NCBI GenBank assembly: GCA_963754265.1
Contig: CAVWFB010000003.1
Location: forward strand, 1 to 64,000
Source: AC-32 sp963754265
Lineage (GTDB): Bacteria; Actinomycetota; Thermoleophilia; Gaiellales; Gaiellaceae
Direction: 5' to 3'
Length of the DNA stretch: 64,000 bases
The position numbers and the translations under genes are program-made. Below, in pieces: positions 32,993 to 41,781 of this stretch (the first letter of the stretch is position 1; the number at the start of each line of letters is the position of its first letter). A model generated the notes under the pieces. The model had not been told where the DNA came from. It worked only from the letters and a program-made list of their open reading frames with translations, and did no database searches.

Positions 32993-35476
32993 ATGCAGGA
33001 AACCACCGAGCACCCGACGCTGGCGCCGGAGGCTACGGACGGCCTCGCTGCCGCCGCCCTCCGCGCCGAATCCTGGGCCGGAGAGCCCTTTCTCCACCCG
33101 GACGAGGATCCGGCGATCGCGCTTGCACCCGAAACCGCCCGCAGGCGCGCGCTGGACGACGCCCTGGCCGAGATGGAGGCCGGCGCACGCGAGGCGTCCT
33201 ACGACTGGAAGATCCGCTACGCGCTGATGCTCGGCCTCGAGCGGGTGCTCAGCGAGCGCCCTCCGCGGCTCGCCTCCGGAACGGAGCTGCGCCGCCACCA
33301 GATCGACGCGCTGGCGGGGATGCTGACGGAGTTGATCGCCGCAACCCAGGTCGAGCCCGAGCTGAACGGCAACGGCGCCGCCGACGTGGAAGCAGAAGAG
33401 GAAGAAGAGGATGATCTCGGCGTTCATCTGGAAGAGCCGGGCGACGAGCTCGAGCTCCCGGCCGAGCACCGCGGCAAGGACCCCGGTGCGAGCAGGCGCT
33501 ACCGCTTCCGCCATCCGACCGCCTCGGGCAAGACGATCGCCGCCGCCGGGTTCGTCGAGGCAGCGCGGACGCTCGGCGTCCTGATCCTGACCCATCGCCG
33601 CCTGCTCGTCACACAGTTCCACCGCGAGCTGACGAACGAGGGCTACGGCGACCGCTTCGAGGACGCGATCCTGAAGGGCAAGAGGCCCGAGCGGCCGAAC
33701 CCGGTAACCGTCCAGACGTACGCCTGGTTCGCGCGCCACTGGCAGGACCTCGACCCCGAGGCGTACAACCTCGTGATCGCGGACGAGGCGCATACGGCTC
33801 TCGGCGAGAAGACGAGCCAGGCGATCCGCAGCTTCTCCGAGCCGATCTACATCGGCATGACGGCGACCGAGCAGCTGATCGCCAAGCAGGTCTCGGACGT
33901 CTTCCCGGCCTCGATCGACGAGCTTCCGCTCGCCGACGCCGCTCGTCGCGGCCTGATCGCGCCGCTGCGCTGCCTCCGGGTTCCTCCGGCGGCGGCGATC
34001 TCGTCGGTGCCGATCGTCGGCGGCGACTTCGAGGAGCGCGCGCTGGCCGCGGTCCTCGACCACAAGGCGCTCAACCAGGCGGCGGCGAGCCTCTACCGCG
34101 AGCGCTTCGAGCACACGCCCGGCATCGTCTACGCCGCCGGGGTCGAGCACGCGTACAACCTGGCCAAGGAGTTCCGCGCGGTCGGTCTCAAGGCGGAGGC
34201 CGTCAGCGGCCGGACGCCTCCGGTTCAGCTGGCCGAGACGCTGGCGGCCTACGAGCGCGGCGAGATCAACGTCCTCATCAACGCGATGCTGCTCGCCGAG
34301 GGCTGGAACTCGCCCCGTGCGACGGTCTGCATGCACCTCGCGCCGACGGCCTCGCGCCGCGTCTACCAGCAGCGGATCGGCCGGATCATGCGCATGCACC
34401 CGCGTAAGGAAGCCGGCGTCGTGATCGACTTCGTTCCGAAGGGAGCGACCCACAACGAGCGTGTCGTCTCGCTGCACAGCCTGCTGGACGCCGACTTCTA
34501 CCGCGAAGGCGCGCGCGTCACGCCCGCCCCCCGGCGCCGCATCCAGCGCCGGGCCCGGAGGAAGCTCTCGCCGGCGCCGTGGCTCGTCCCGGTCACGCCC
34601 GACGTCAAGCGCCGCCTCGCGGTGATCACGCGCGAATGGCAGCGAACCGACCCGCGCTTCCTCGACGACGACGAGCAGCTCTACTGGGCGACGATCGCCG
34701 GCCGCAACGTCCGCTTCGACGAACGCGTCGAGTTCGTGAAGAAGTTCACCGAGGGCAAGGCCAACCGCGCCGCGCTCGAGCAGTTCCTGAGCGCCTGCGC
34801 AGCGGAGAACCCGAACCGGCGGCTGCGGCTGACGGCTCTCGCAGACCGCGTCTCGATGATGGTCGACCGGGCCAGCTTCGACGACCTCGTGACCCTCGTG
34901 ACCCAAGCCCCGACCTGGGAGAAGGACCGCGCTCAGGGCGTTCGCACGCTGCTGCGCGCGCTCGGCGACGGCAAGGTCGACGCGCCCGACCAGATCCTCG
35001 CCCGCTGGACGTGGCGCCTCGCACGGGCCACCCGCAAGGTGCAGGATCGCCGGGCGAGCGCCGAGTTCCCGGAGGCAAAGCGCCTGCTCGGCGCCCTCGC
35101 CAACTCGCGGGGGCACCGGCACGAGGAGAACGCGGCGAAGCTCGTGAACGCGGCGCTCGACCTGCCGCGCGAGGTCGGCGCCGCACTGCTTGCGTCGGCG
35201 GAGGGCTACACGCCGCGCGCGAACCAGCTGATCGACGCGGCCCGCGAGCGGCTGGGGACGATCCAGGAGGTCGCGAACGCCCTGGCCGACAACCTTCCCG
35301 CGCCGAAGGCGTCGACGGGCCGCTCACGGCGACGTAGGCGCAAGCGCAAGAAGAAGGGCCAGGCGCAGGGCCAGCAGAACCAGAACCAGAACCAGAGGAA
35401 GAAGCAGACGCAGGACGGCGCGAAGCCGGAGCCGAAGGCCGAGCAGGCCCAGCAGGCACCGGCGGCCGAGGCCTAA
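32993..35476 (+). CDS. Superfamily 2 DEAD/DEAH-box helicase with basic, Q/N-rich tail
   Basis: 827 residues from ATG 32993. Motif I is HPTASGKTIAA, motif II ADEAHTALG, motif III MTATEQ and motif VI QQRIGRIMRMHPRKEAG. There is an acidic insert (DVEAEEEEEDDLG) before motif I. After the helicase core (to about residue 490) a 260-residue helical region of unknown type leads to a strongly basic tail (GRSRRRRRKRKKKGQ, then QNQNQNQ) and an Ala/Pro/Glu end. Basic Q/N-rich tails are seen on bacterial RNA helicases and ribonucleases. An RNA or DNA-repair substrate is possible; I cannot assign a named family. The start is about 105 bases after the preceding gene. Confidence 0.85.
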   Translation: MQETTEHPTLAPEATDGLAAAALRAESWAGEPFLHPDEDPAIALAPETARRRALDDALAEMEAGAREASYDWKIRYALMLGLERVLSERPPRLASGTELRRHQIDALAGMLTELIAATQVEPELNGNGAADVEAEEEEEDDLGVHLEEPGDELELPAEHRGKDPGASRRYRFRHPTASGKTIAAAGFVEAARTLGVLILTHRRLLVTQFHRELTNEGYGDRFEDAILKGKRPERPNPVTVQTYAWFARHWQDLDPEAYNLVIADEAHTALGEKTSQAIRSFSEPIYIGMTATEQLIAKQVSDVFPASIDELPLADAARRGLIAPLRCLRVPPAAAISSVPIVGGDFEERALAAVLDHKALNQAAASLYRERFEHTPGIVYAAGVEHAYNLAKEFRAVGLKAEAVSGRTPPVQLAETLAAYERGEINVLINAMLLAEGWNSPRATVCMHLAPTASRRVYQQRIGRIMRMHPRKEAGVVIDFVPKGATHNERVVSLHSLLDADFYREGARVTPAPRRRIQRRARRKLSPAPWLVPVTPDVKRRLAVITREWQRTDPRFLDDDEQLYWATIAGRNVRFDERVEFVKKFTEGKANRAALEQFLSACAAENPNRRLRLTALADRVSMMVDRASFDDLVTLVTQAPTWEKDRAQGVRTLLRALGDGKVDAPDQILARWTWRLARATRKVQDRRASAEFPEAKRLLGALANSRGHRHEENAAKLVNAALDLPREVGAALLASAEGYTPRANQLIDAARERLGTIQEVANALADNLPAPKASTGRSRRRRRKRKKKGQAQGQQNQNQNQRKKQTQDGAKPEPKAEQAQQAPAAEA

Positions 35477-35511
35477 CGTCGGCCGCTTCCGCGCGTCTAC
35501 GCTGACAGCGG

Positions 35512-37134
35512 ATGCTCCTCTACGCGATTGCCTTCCTGGCCGGAGTCGTCACGGCGATCTCACCGTGCGTCTACCCCGTGCTCCCGATCATCTTCGCCGG
35601 CGGAGCGAGCGGCGGGCGGCGGCGGCCCTACGCGATCATCGCCGGGCTCGTCGTCACCTTCGTCCTCTCGCTGCTCTTCGTCGGCTGGGTGCTCGACCAG
35701 CTCGGGCTTCCGCAGGACTTCCTCCGCAAGGTCTCGATTGCGTTCCTGCTCCTGTTCGCGGCCACCCTCGTGATCCCGCAGCTTGCGCGCGCGGTCGAGC
35801 GGCCCTTCCTCCGCCTGACGAGACGGCCGTCCGGCGATCTCGGCGGCGGTTTCCTGCTCGGGGCCAGCCTGGGGCTGCTCTTCGTCCCCTGCGGCGGGCC
35901 GGTGCTCGGATTCATCACGACCCAGACCGCGAGCCTCGCCGGCGGCAAACGCGTCGGGCTCGCCGTCGCCTACGCGCTCGGAGCGGCGCTCCCGATGCTG
36001 TTGCTCGCGCTCGGCGGCCAGCGCGCCGCGGGTCGGATGCGGTCGATGAACCTGCAGCGCCCGGCGGTGCGAGCGGCGCTGGGCGGCGTTCTGGCGCTCT
36101 CGGCGCTCCTGATCGCCTTCAACGTCGACAAGACGCTGCAGACCAAGGTCGGCGACTACACCCCGTTCCTCCAGAAGGCCGAACGGAGCTGCTACACCCG
36201 TAAGCAGCTCGGGCAGCGGTGCCTGACCTCGCAGCCGGCCTCGAGCTCGGCGCTCAAGGATTACGGGCCGGCACCGCCCTTCACCGGCATCTCGACGTGG
36301 ATCAACTCGAAGCCGCTGACCATCGCGTCGCTTCGAGGCCGGGTCGTGCTCGTCGACTTCTGGACCTACTCCTGCATCAACTGCCTGCGCACGCTGCCCC
36401 ACCTCAAGGCCTGGGACGCGGCCTACCGCAAGGCCGGGCTGACGATCGTCGGCGTCCACACGCCCGAGTTCGCCTTCGAGCACGTCCCGTCCAACGTCCG
36501 CAAGGCCACGCGCGAGCTCGGCGTCGACTATCCGGTCGCGATCGACGACGGCTACAAGACCTGGGACGCCTACCAGAACGGCGCCTGGCCGACCGAGTAC
36601 CTGATCGACCGGAAGGGTCACATCCGCGAGATCAAGGAAGGCGAGGGCACCTACGACGAGACCGAGCGCACGATCAGGAAGCTGCTCGGCGAGCCCGCAC
36701 AGGCGCAGCTCGCATCGGTCAAGGACACCACGCCAGAGCATCCGACCACGCCCGAGTCCTACCTTGGCTGGGAACGGCTGCAGCGCTACTCCGGTTCCGA
36801 GCTCGTGCCCGACCGCATCGTCCCGTACAAGTTCCCGCGATCGTTGGCGCTGAACACGCTCGCCTACGACGGCCTCTGGCGCGTCGAGCGGCAGCGCATC
36901 GATGCCGTCCAGCGCGCGCGGCTCCGCCTCCACTTCCTGGCCCAGAACGTGTACCTCGTGATGAGCGGCCGCGGCACGGTCAACGTGCTCGTCGACGGCA
37001 AGCCCGTCCGCACCGTCCGCGTCGGCGGGCTGAGCAGGCTCTACACGCTGCTCAGCTACCCGAACCTGCGCGAGGGCGAGCTCGAGCTCCGCTTCAGCCC
37101 GGGGGTCTCGGGCTACGCCTTTACGTTCGGCTAG
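35512..37134 (+). CDS. dipZ: DipZ-like cytochrome c biogenesis/thiol-disulfide protein (CcdA + thioredoxin + C-terminal domain)
   Basis: 540 residues. The N-terminal CcdA/DsbD membrane domain carries the two redox cysteines in ISPCVYPVLP and FVPCGGPVLGF among about six helices. From about residue 260 an extracytoplasmic TlpA-like thioredoxin domain follows with active site WTYSCINCLRTLPHLK (CxxC = CINC). The C-terminal 130 residues (PESYLGWERLQRYSG, RLHFLAQNVYLVMSGRGTVNVLVDGKPV) match the beta-rich extension of mycobacterial DipZ. It passes electrons from cytoplasmic thioredoxin to exported proteins, often for haem ligation. Heme A synthase is encoded about 900 bases away on the other strand. 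Confidence 0.92.
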   Translation: MLLYAIAFLAGVVTAISPCVYPVLPIIFAGGASGGRRRPYAIIAGLVVTFVLSLLFVGWVLDQLGLPQDFLRKVSIAFLLLFAATLVIPQLARAVERPFLRLTRRPSGDLGGGFLLGASLGLLFVPCGGPVLGFITTQTASLAGGKRVGLAVAYALGAALPMLLLALGGQRAAGRMRSMNLQRPAVRAALGGVLALSALLIAFNVDKTLQTKVGDYTPFLQKAERSCYTRKQLGQRCLTSQPASSSALKDYGPAPPFTGISTWINSKPLTIASLRGRVVLVDFWTYSCINCLRTLPHLKAWDAAYRKAGLTIVGVHTPEFAFEHVPSNVRKATRELGVDYPVAIDDGYKTWDAYQNGAWPTEYLIDRKGHIREIKEGEGTYDETERTIRKLLGEPAQAQLASVKDTTPEHPTTPESYLGWERLQRYSGSELVPDRIVPYKFPRSLALNTLAYDGLWRVERQRIDAVQRARLRLHFLAQNVYLVMSGRGTVNVLVDGKPVRTVRVGGLSRLYTLLSYPNLREGELELRFSPGVSGYAFTFG

Positions 37135-37140
37135 GCCGAG

Positions 37141-38034
37141 TTACTGCTCGCGGGCGGCATCCTCGCCGCCGCCGTCCTCTTCGTCGCGCTCGCGCAGGAA
37201 GCGCGTCAGCTCGGCCGCGAGCGCGTCGCCGGACGGAAGGTCGCTGCTCTCCTCGATCGAGTCGGCGCGGCGCTCGAGCTCCTCGACGTAGGACGCCGTC
37301 TCCTCGTCCGAGGCCACTGCCTCGCTGACCTGTTCCTCGTAGGACTGCGCCGCCTCCTCGAGCTCGTCCACGTCGACCTCGACGCCGATCAGGCTGCCGA
37401 GCCGCTCGCAGAGCGCCACCGCGGCGCGCGGGCTGGGTGTCAGCGAGACGTAGTGGGGGACGGCCGCCCAGAGGCTCGCCGAGGGGATGTCGGCCTGACG
37501 GCAGGCGTCGTGCAGGACGCCGACGATCCCGGTCGGCCCTTCGTAGCGCGAGGCCGAGAGCCCGAGGCGCTGGACGAGCTCCTCGTCGGAAGCGCTCCCC
37601 GTGACCGGTGCCGGCCTGGTGTGCGGGACGTCGGCCAGGAGCGCGCCGAGCGTGATCATCAGCTCGACCTCCAGTTCCTGCGCGAGCCCGACGACGAGAT
37701 CCGTGAACGTGCGCCAGCGCAGGTTCGGCTCGATCCCGAGCAGGAGCACGATGTCTCGGTCGAGCCCCTCCGGCCGCGCGTGGTAAAAGCCCGTCTCGGG
37801 CCAGTCGATCCGGCGCGTCAGCCCGTCCTCGAGCGACACGTGCGGCCTCGTGGCCTGGAAGTCGAAGAAATCCTCGGGATCGACCTCCGCGAACTGCTCC
37901 GCACCCCAGGTTTTCGCCAGGTAGCCGGCCGCGAGCGACGCTGCCTGCGCACCGTCGTTCCAGCCGCGGAAAGCGGCCAGAAGGACCGGCCGTTCGAGCT
38001 CGGGCCGGCTGTGGATGCGCAGCTCATCGGCCAT
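37141..38034 (-). CDS. PAC2-family protein
   Basis: 297 residues from ATG 38034. The PAC2 pattern is clear: RPVLLAAFRGWNDGAQAASLAAGYLAKTWGAEQFAEVDPEDFFDFQATRP. Later stretches are IVLLLGIEPNLRWRTFTDLVVGLAQEL, ITLGALLADVPHTRPAPVTG and SLWAAVPHYVSLTPSPRAAVALCERL. The C-terminus is an acidic helical tail. PAC2 proteins are homologous to proteasome assembly chaperones and are common in actinobacteria. No proteasome genes are in the window. It is convergent with dipZ seven bases away. Confidence 0.88.
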   Translation of the reverse strand: MADELRIHSRPELERPVLLAAFRGWNDGAQAASLAAGYLAKTWGAEQFAEVDPEDFFDFQATRPHVSLEDGLTRRIDWPETGFYHARPEGLDRDIVLLLGIEPNLRWRTFTDLVVGLAQELEVELMITLGALLADVPHTRPAPVTGSASDEELVQRLGLSASRYEGPTGIVGVLHDACRQADIPSASLWAAVPHYVSLTPSPRAAVALCERLGSLIGVEVDVDELEEAAQSYEEQVSEAVASDEETASYVEELERRADSIEESSDLPSGDALAAELTRFLRERDEEDGGGEDAAREQ

Positions 38035-38044
38035 TAACCGCAGT

Positions 38045-38983
38045 CTACGTGCGGCCTTGCACGAAAGCCGCCGGCGGCCGCCACAGGACCGTGACGAAGG
38101 CGACCACCGCTCCCCAGACCGCCGCGGCGAAGCCGACGTGCACCAGGACGAGCCCCCAGGGCAGGTGTGTCCGGTACTGGATCTCGCCGAGAACCATCTG
38201 TGCGAGCAGCACCGCGAGCACCGCCAGGCCCAGCTTGAAGACGCGAGGCCACTGCTCGCGACGGGCGGCCAGGTAGCCCAGCACGAAGACGAGCGCGACC
38301 CCGAAGACGCCGACCGCGAACGCGTGGACGAACACGAGCGGCTGGAGCCGCCAGAGCCGGTCGACGTGCTCGGCGCCGCCACCCGAGTGCGGCCCGGCCG
38401 CGGTCGCGAGCGTGCCGCTGAAGAGCAGCACCAGGCAGGACCCCGCGGCGAGGATCCCCAGGCGGCGGAGCTCAAGCGGCACGACCGGCTCGGCCCGGCC
38501 GGTGCGCGCGCCGTAGGCCTCGAGCGCGAGCACGACGGCTCCGGCCAGGACGACCATCGAAAGCAGCAGGTGCGTGGCCACGACCGGCCAGCGCAGGTCG
38601 GTCTTGACCGCGAGGTAGCCGAGCGGCGCCTGCGCGAGCGTGCCGAGGAAGATCGCCAGCGCAAGCCGTCGCGCCCAGCGCTGCAGCGCCGGCGCCCGCA
38701 AGGCGGCGAGCGCCACGAGCAGCGTGACCGCGATCGTCACGCCGCCGACGAGGCGGTTCCCGAACTCGACGTAGGCGTGGTAGTCCTTCTCCGGGAGCGG
38801 GTGGCCCCTTTCGCACCCCGGCCAGTGTCGGCAGCCGAGCCCGGAGCCGGTGAGGCGCACTGCGGCGCCCGTCACGACGATCAGCCAGAGCATCCCCACG
38901 TTCAGGAGCGCGAGCTGGAAGAAGCGCACCGGAGTGAGCTCGAGCCGTCGCAGCCGCCCGAGGGTCGTGGCCTCGACGTGCAT
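38045..38983 (-). CDS. ctaA: Heme A synthase (CtaA/Cox15)
   Basis: 312 residues with eight predicted membrane segments. The signature GAAVRLTGSGLGCRHWPGCERGHPLPEKDYHAYVEFGNRLVGG is present with the haem-ligand region and the paired Cys. A second haem-site His is in VATHLLLSMVVLAG, and FVHAFAVGVFGVALVFVLGYLA and VLVHVGFAAAVWGAVVAFV follow. It oxidises the methyl of haem O to make haem A for cytochrome aa3 oxidase, so the organism is probably an aerobic respirer. ATG start, ten bases downstream of the phosphoglycerate mutase stop. Confidence 0.92.
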   Translation of the reverse strand: MHVEATTLGRLRRLELTPVRFFQLALLNVGMLWLIVVTGAAVRLTGSGLGCRHWPGCERGHPLPEKDYHAYVEFGNRLVGGVTIAVTLLVALAALRAPALQRWARRLALAIFLGTLAQAPLGYLAVKTDLRWPVVATHLLLSMVVLAGAVVLALEAYGARTGRAEPVVPLELRRLGILAAGSCLVLLFSGTLATAAGPHSGGGAEHVDRLWRLQPLVFVHAFAVGVFGVALVFVLGYLAARREQWPRVFKLGLAVLAVLLAQMVLGEIQYRTHLPWGLVLVHVGFAAAVWGAVVAFVTVLWRPPAAFVQGRT

Positions 38984-38993
38984 GCGGCGAATG

Positions 38994-40241
38994 CTAGAGA
39001 AGGGGCTCGAGCACGGCCGGATAGCCGTCCGCGCCGTCCACGGGCGTCGGGCGCGAGCCCAGGAAGAGCGGCCTGTCCGCAGCGTTGAGGAGCACGGGCA
39101 TCAGGTCGGGACCGCGCAGCTGGCCGAGGATCCCCGCCGCACAGTCGAGCTCTCCGAAGCGCTCGACGCCGTCGGCTCGAACTCCCGGGCCCGCGACGAG
39201 CAGCGGCACGGGATCGCCGGAATGGATGACATCGGGCGATGCAGGCGTCGCGTGGTCGCCGGTGACGCAGACGATCGCGCGGTCGGTCGGGAGATCGCCC
39301 AGCGCAGTGTCGAGTTGCTCGATCGTGTCCTGCTTGACGTGCGGGTCCTTCGTGTGGCCCGCCGCGTCGGTCGTCTTCTGGTGGCAGAAGACGAAGGTGT
39401 CGCCGTCGTCGAGCCGGCGCCTTGCCAGCTCGACGCGCCCGAGCAGGTCGGCGACCGGGTCGTCGGTCTCCGGCGAATCGAGCGCCTCCAGCCCCAGCGC
39501 GAGGCCCAGCCCCCGCAAGAACGCCGATTCGGCCGCGAAGGCGCCGGTTACACCGTGGCGCTCGAGGAAGCTCGGCACGGGGCGCGCGCGGCCGAACCAC
39601 TTCAGCGTGATCACGTTGAACCGCTCGCCCTCCAGGCGGCGCATGACCTCGCGCGTCCACTCCTCGCAGGCTCTCGCCGTTCCCTCGGCTTCCGCAACGA
39701 CGGGTCGAGGCCGGAGGAGCGGATGGCGATCGCGAAAGAAGGCGTCGGTGTCGGTGACCCGCTCGTCCGCCCCGCCCGTAATGCGGAGCACCGCTTCGCC
39801 GCGCCAGACGTGCGCGAGCGAGAAGGTCAACCCGTCGACGACGATCCCGTCGCAGCGCTCGACGAGGGCCCGGGCCTCGTCCTCGTCGCGCTCGGGGTCG
39901 GGCCTTCCGGTCAGCCACCAGCCGTCTTCGCGCCGCTCGGCCGGGCGTAGGGCGGCATAGACGTGGACGTCGTCGGCGCTCACCTCCTGCCCACGCCCGA
40001 GCGCCTCGAAGACCGCCCGTCCCGGAAACTCGTCGGGGCGGTAGCCGAGCATCGACCAGTGCGCGACCTCGCTCGACGGCGCCCGCCCCGGGCCGATCGC
40101 GTAGAGCAGCCCACAGGAGCCACGAGCGGCGAGAGCGTCGAGATTCGGCGTGGCCGCGGCCTCGTTGCCGGTTCGCCCGCCGAGAGCCTCGTGCGCGCGG
40201 TCGGCGAGCCCGTCGAGAAGGAAGACGACGATGGGAAGCAC
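38994..40241 (-). CDS. apgM: 2,3-bisphosphoglycerate-independent phosphoglycerate mutase, archaeal (ApgM) type
   Basis: 415 residues from GTG 40241. Alkaline-phosphatase-superfamily metal sites are visible: LDGLADR, PSSEVAHWSMLGY, FCHQKTTDAAGHTKD and VTGDHATPA. GRAVFEALGRGQEV and TDTDAFFRDRHPL are typical of the archaeal-type enzyme. It interconverts 3- and 2-phosphoglycerate in glycolysis. The length fits the family (about 400). It is in the same direction as heme A synthase and the cupredoxin-like gene; spacing upstream is 35 bases. Confidence 0.88.
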   Translation of the reverse strand: MLPIVVFLLDGLADRAHEALGGRTGNEAAATPNLDALAARGSCGLLYAIGPGRAPSSEVAHWSMLGYRPDEFPGRAVFEALGRGQEVSADDVHVYAALRPAERREDGWWLTGRPDPERDEDEARALVERCDGIVVDGLTFSLAHVWRGEAVLRITGGADERVTDTDAFFRDRHPLLRPRPVVAEAEGTARACEEWTREVMRRLEGERFNVITLKWFGRARPVPSFLERHGVTGAFAAESAFLRGLGLALGLEALDSPETDDPVADLLGRVELARRRLDDGDTFVFCHQKTTDAAGHTKDPHVKQDTIEQLDTALGDLPTDRAIVCVTGDHATPASPDVIHSGDPVPLLVAGPGVRADGVERFGELDCAAGILGQLRGPDLMPVLLNAADRPLFLGSRPTPVDGADGYPAVLEPLL

Positions 40242-40276
40242 GGCGCGGAGGCTATCCGCGCCGTGCTTCGGAGGAC

Positions 40277-41146
40277 TTACCTGCGCTTGTAGGTGCGGGT
40301 CGAGCTGAAGCCGTCGAGGTAGCCGGCGCCGACCTGGTTGTACGACATGAAGACCCGCAGCGTGTACGTGCCGCGCGGCAGCCGCAGGTAGAAGAGCTTC
40401 TGCGAGCTCCGGCCGAGGATCACGCTCTTCATCTTCACCCACTGCCCGAAGCGCGTGAAGCGCTGGACGTAGATCTTCCGCCCTTGCAGAGAGTGGCTCG
40501 ACTTGACCTTCACGAACCCCATCCCCTTCGAGGCGGAGAAGAGGACGTTCGGCCTCATCTGGAGGCTGATCTTGGAGCTGACCAGGGTCTTCCAGTGCGC
40601 CTCGTACGCGGTGAGGAGCGTCGGCTTGACGACGAAGTCCCAGACACCGCCTGTTGCCGTCAGGACCGTGGCGATCTGCACCGGCGAGGTCTGGCCGTAG
40701 GGCTGCGCCCACAGCGTCACCTGCTCGCCGGCCCTCTTGTTCGAGACCGCGCCCGAGATGTGCGTGGCCTGGCCGTAGGTCAGAAGCGGCGTGGTCGCGC
40801 CGATCGTGACCGCCGGCGCGGGTCCTTTCACGACGATCTTCCCGGTCAGAGCCGGGTGCAGGGCGTCGTGGTAGTTGAAGGTGCCCGCCGTGTTGAACGT
40901 ATGGCTATAGGTCTTGGCAGGCCCGATCGTGCCCGAGGCGAACGCCCCGTTGTTCGCGATCACCTGGTGGTTCTTGGTGTCGCTGTTCGTCCATTTGACC
41001 GCGTCGCCCGTGTTGATGGTGACGTTCTTGGGCGAGAACGCGCTGGCCGTGATCTTGACCGCCTTGGTGGCGGTCGAGGCCGGTTGCGAGGCCCCGGTGA
41101 TCGCCAGCGCCAGCACGGCGACCGTCGAGAGTACGAAGATTCGCAT
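40277..41146 (-). CDS. Secreted cupredoxin-fold protein lacking the type 1 copper Cys and Met
   Basis: 289 residues with a signal peptide (MRIFVLSTVAVLALAITGAS). Residues 28-107 are a plastocyanin-like fold: VKITASAFSPKNVTINTGDAVKWTNSD, then NHQVIANN with the first His, and GTFNYHDALHPALTGKIVV at the end. In copper-binding relatives that last motif is YxC..HP.M.G. Here the Cys is Asp and the Met is Leu, so a type 1 copper site is not possible. The remaining 180 residues are beta-rich (TYGQATHISGAVSNKRAGEQVTLWAQPYG, YTLRVFMSYNQVGAGYLDG), ending KRR. It is exported and probably structural or ligand-binding. Four 11-base direct repeats lie upstream. Confidence 0.8.
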   Translation of the reverse strand: MRIFVLSTVAVLALAITGASQPASTATKAVKITASAFSPKNVTINTGDAVKWTNSDTKNHQVIANNGAFASGTIGPAKTYSHTFNTAGTFNYHDALHPALTGKIVVKGPAPAVTIGATTPLLTYGQATHISGAVSNKRAGEQVTLWAQPYGQTSPVQIATVLTATGGVWDFVVKPTLLTAYEAHWKTLVSSKISLQMRPNVLFSASKGMGFVKVKSSHSLQGRKIYVQRFTRFGQWVKMKSVILGRSSQKLFYLRLPRGTYTLRVFMSYNQVGAGYLDGFSSTRTYKRR

Positions 41147-41212
41147 TGCGGAACCCCCTGGGTTCTTTGCGGCTGTATTCGGTGTAAACGCGGGTACCGG
41201 AGAAAAGTTTCG

Positions 41213-41256
41213 CGGCCTTACACGACCCTTTTCCGCGCCTTACACGACCCTTACAC
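41213..41256 (-). repeat. Four tandem 11-base direct repeats upstream of the cupredoxin-fold gene (response-regulator-like operator)
   Basis: Read on the minus strand toward the gene: GTGTAAGGGTC (41246-41256), GTGTAAGGCGC (41235-41245), GGAAAAGGGTC (41224-41234) and GTGTAAGGCCG (41213-41223). All four keep AAGG in phase at exactly 11 bases. Direct repeats at one helical turn are the way PhoB/PhoP (OmpR-class) response regulators bind. The array ends 66 bases before the ATG at 41146 and its distal end overlaps the last codon and stop of the adenylyltransferase gene (41251-41253). Confidence 0.6.
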
Positions 41257-41781
41257 GAGTGAGCGCTCAAGTCCGTTCAACACTACGGCCACCCCCGGCG
41301 GGACAAGGGCCTCCCAGTCGCCGTTCTCCCGCAGCGCCGCGCGCACGTCGACGCCTGAAATCGCCTTTTCCGCGCCCTCGTCGAGCACCACGACCTCGTA
41401 ACCTGCTTCCCGCAACCGGTCGAGCTTGGTGCCGCCCCAGTCGGAGAAGAGCCGGATGAACTGCGTCACGTCCTCGGGCACGTAGGCCGGCCAGAGCTCG
41501 GGCTCGTTGACCGGGAACGGGATCACGTGCACGCGGTCGAGCTCGAGCCCCGCGTCGAGGGCGGCCGCCTTCACCATCAGCAGACGCTCGACGTAGCTGT
41601 AGGGATTCGACTCGGGCAGATGGCGCAACGGATCCGAGTCCTCGGGCCTGATCCGCCGAGGGTCGGGATTCGTGATCCCGACGAACAGCTCGTCACTGCG
41701 GGCCGCTGCGCCCTTCAGGTACTCGAGGTGGCCGTTGTGAAAGGGCTGAAAGCGCCCGTGGATCATCCCCCGGGAGCTCAC
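41251..41781 (-). CDS. Nucleotidyltransferase, NadM-like (nicotinamide-nucleotide adenylyltransferase)
   Basis: 176 residues from GTG 41781. That start overlaps the selD stop (GTGA) and so is preferred over ATG 41766. The nucleotidyltransferase motif is GRFQPFHNGHLEYLK (HxGH as HNGH), followed by LFVGITNPDPRRI, NPYSYVERLLMVKAAA and IPFPVNEPELWPAYVP. ISGVDVRAALRENGDWEALVP is the ISGxxVR motif. This is the pattern of archaeal-type NadM, which makes NAD+ from NMN and ATP. The cytoplasmic enzyme is translationally coupled to selD, a pairing with no obvious metabolic reason. Confidence 0.82.
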   Translation of the reverse strand: MSSRGMIHGRFQPFHNGHLEYLKGAAARSDELFVGITNPDPRRIRPEDSDPLRHLPESNPYSYVERLLMVKAAALDAGLELDRVHVIPFPVNEPELWPAYVPEDVTQFIRLFSDWGGTKLDRLREAGYEVVVLDEGAEKAISGVDVRAALRENGDWEALVPPGVAVVLNGLERSLV

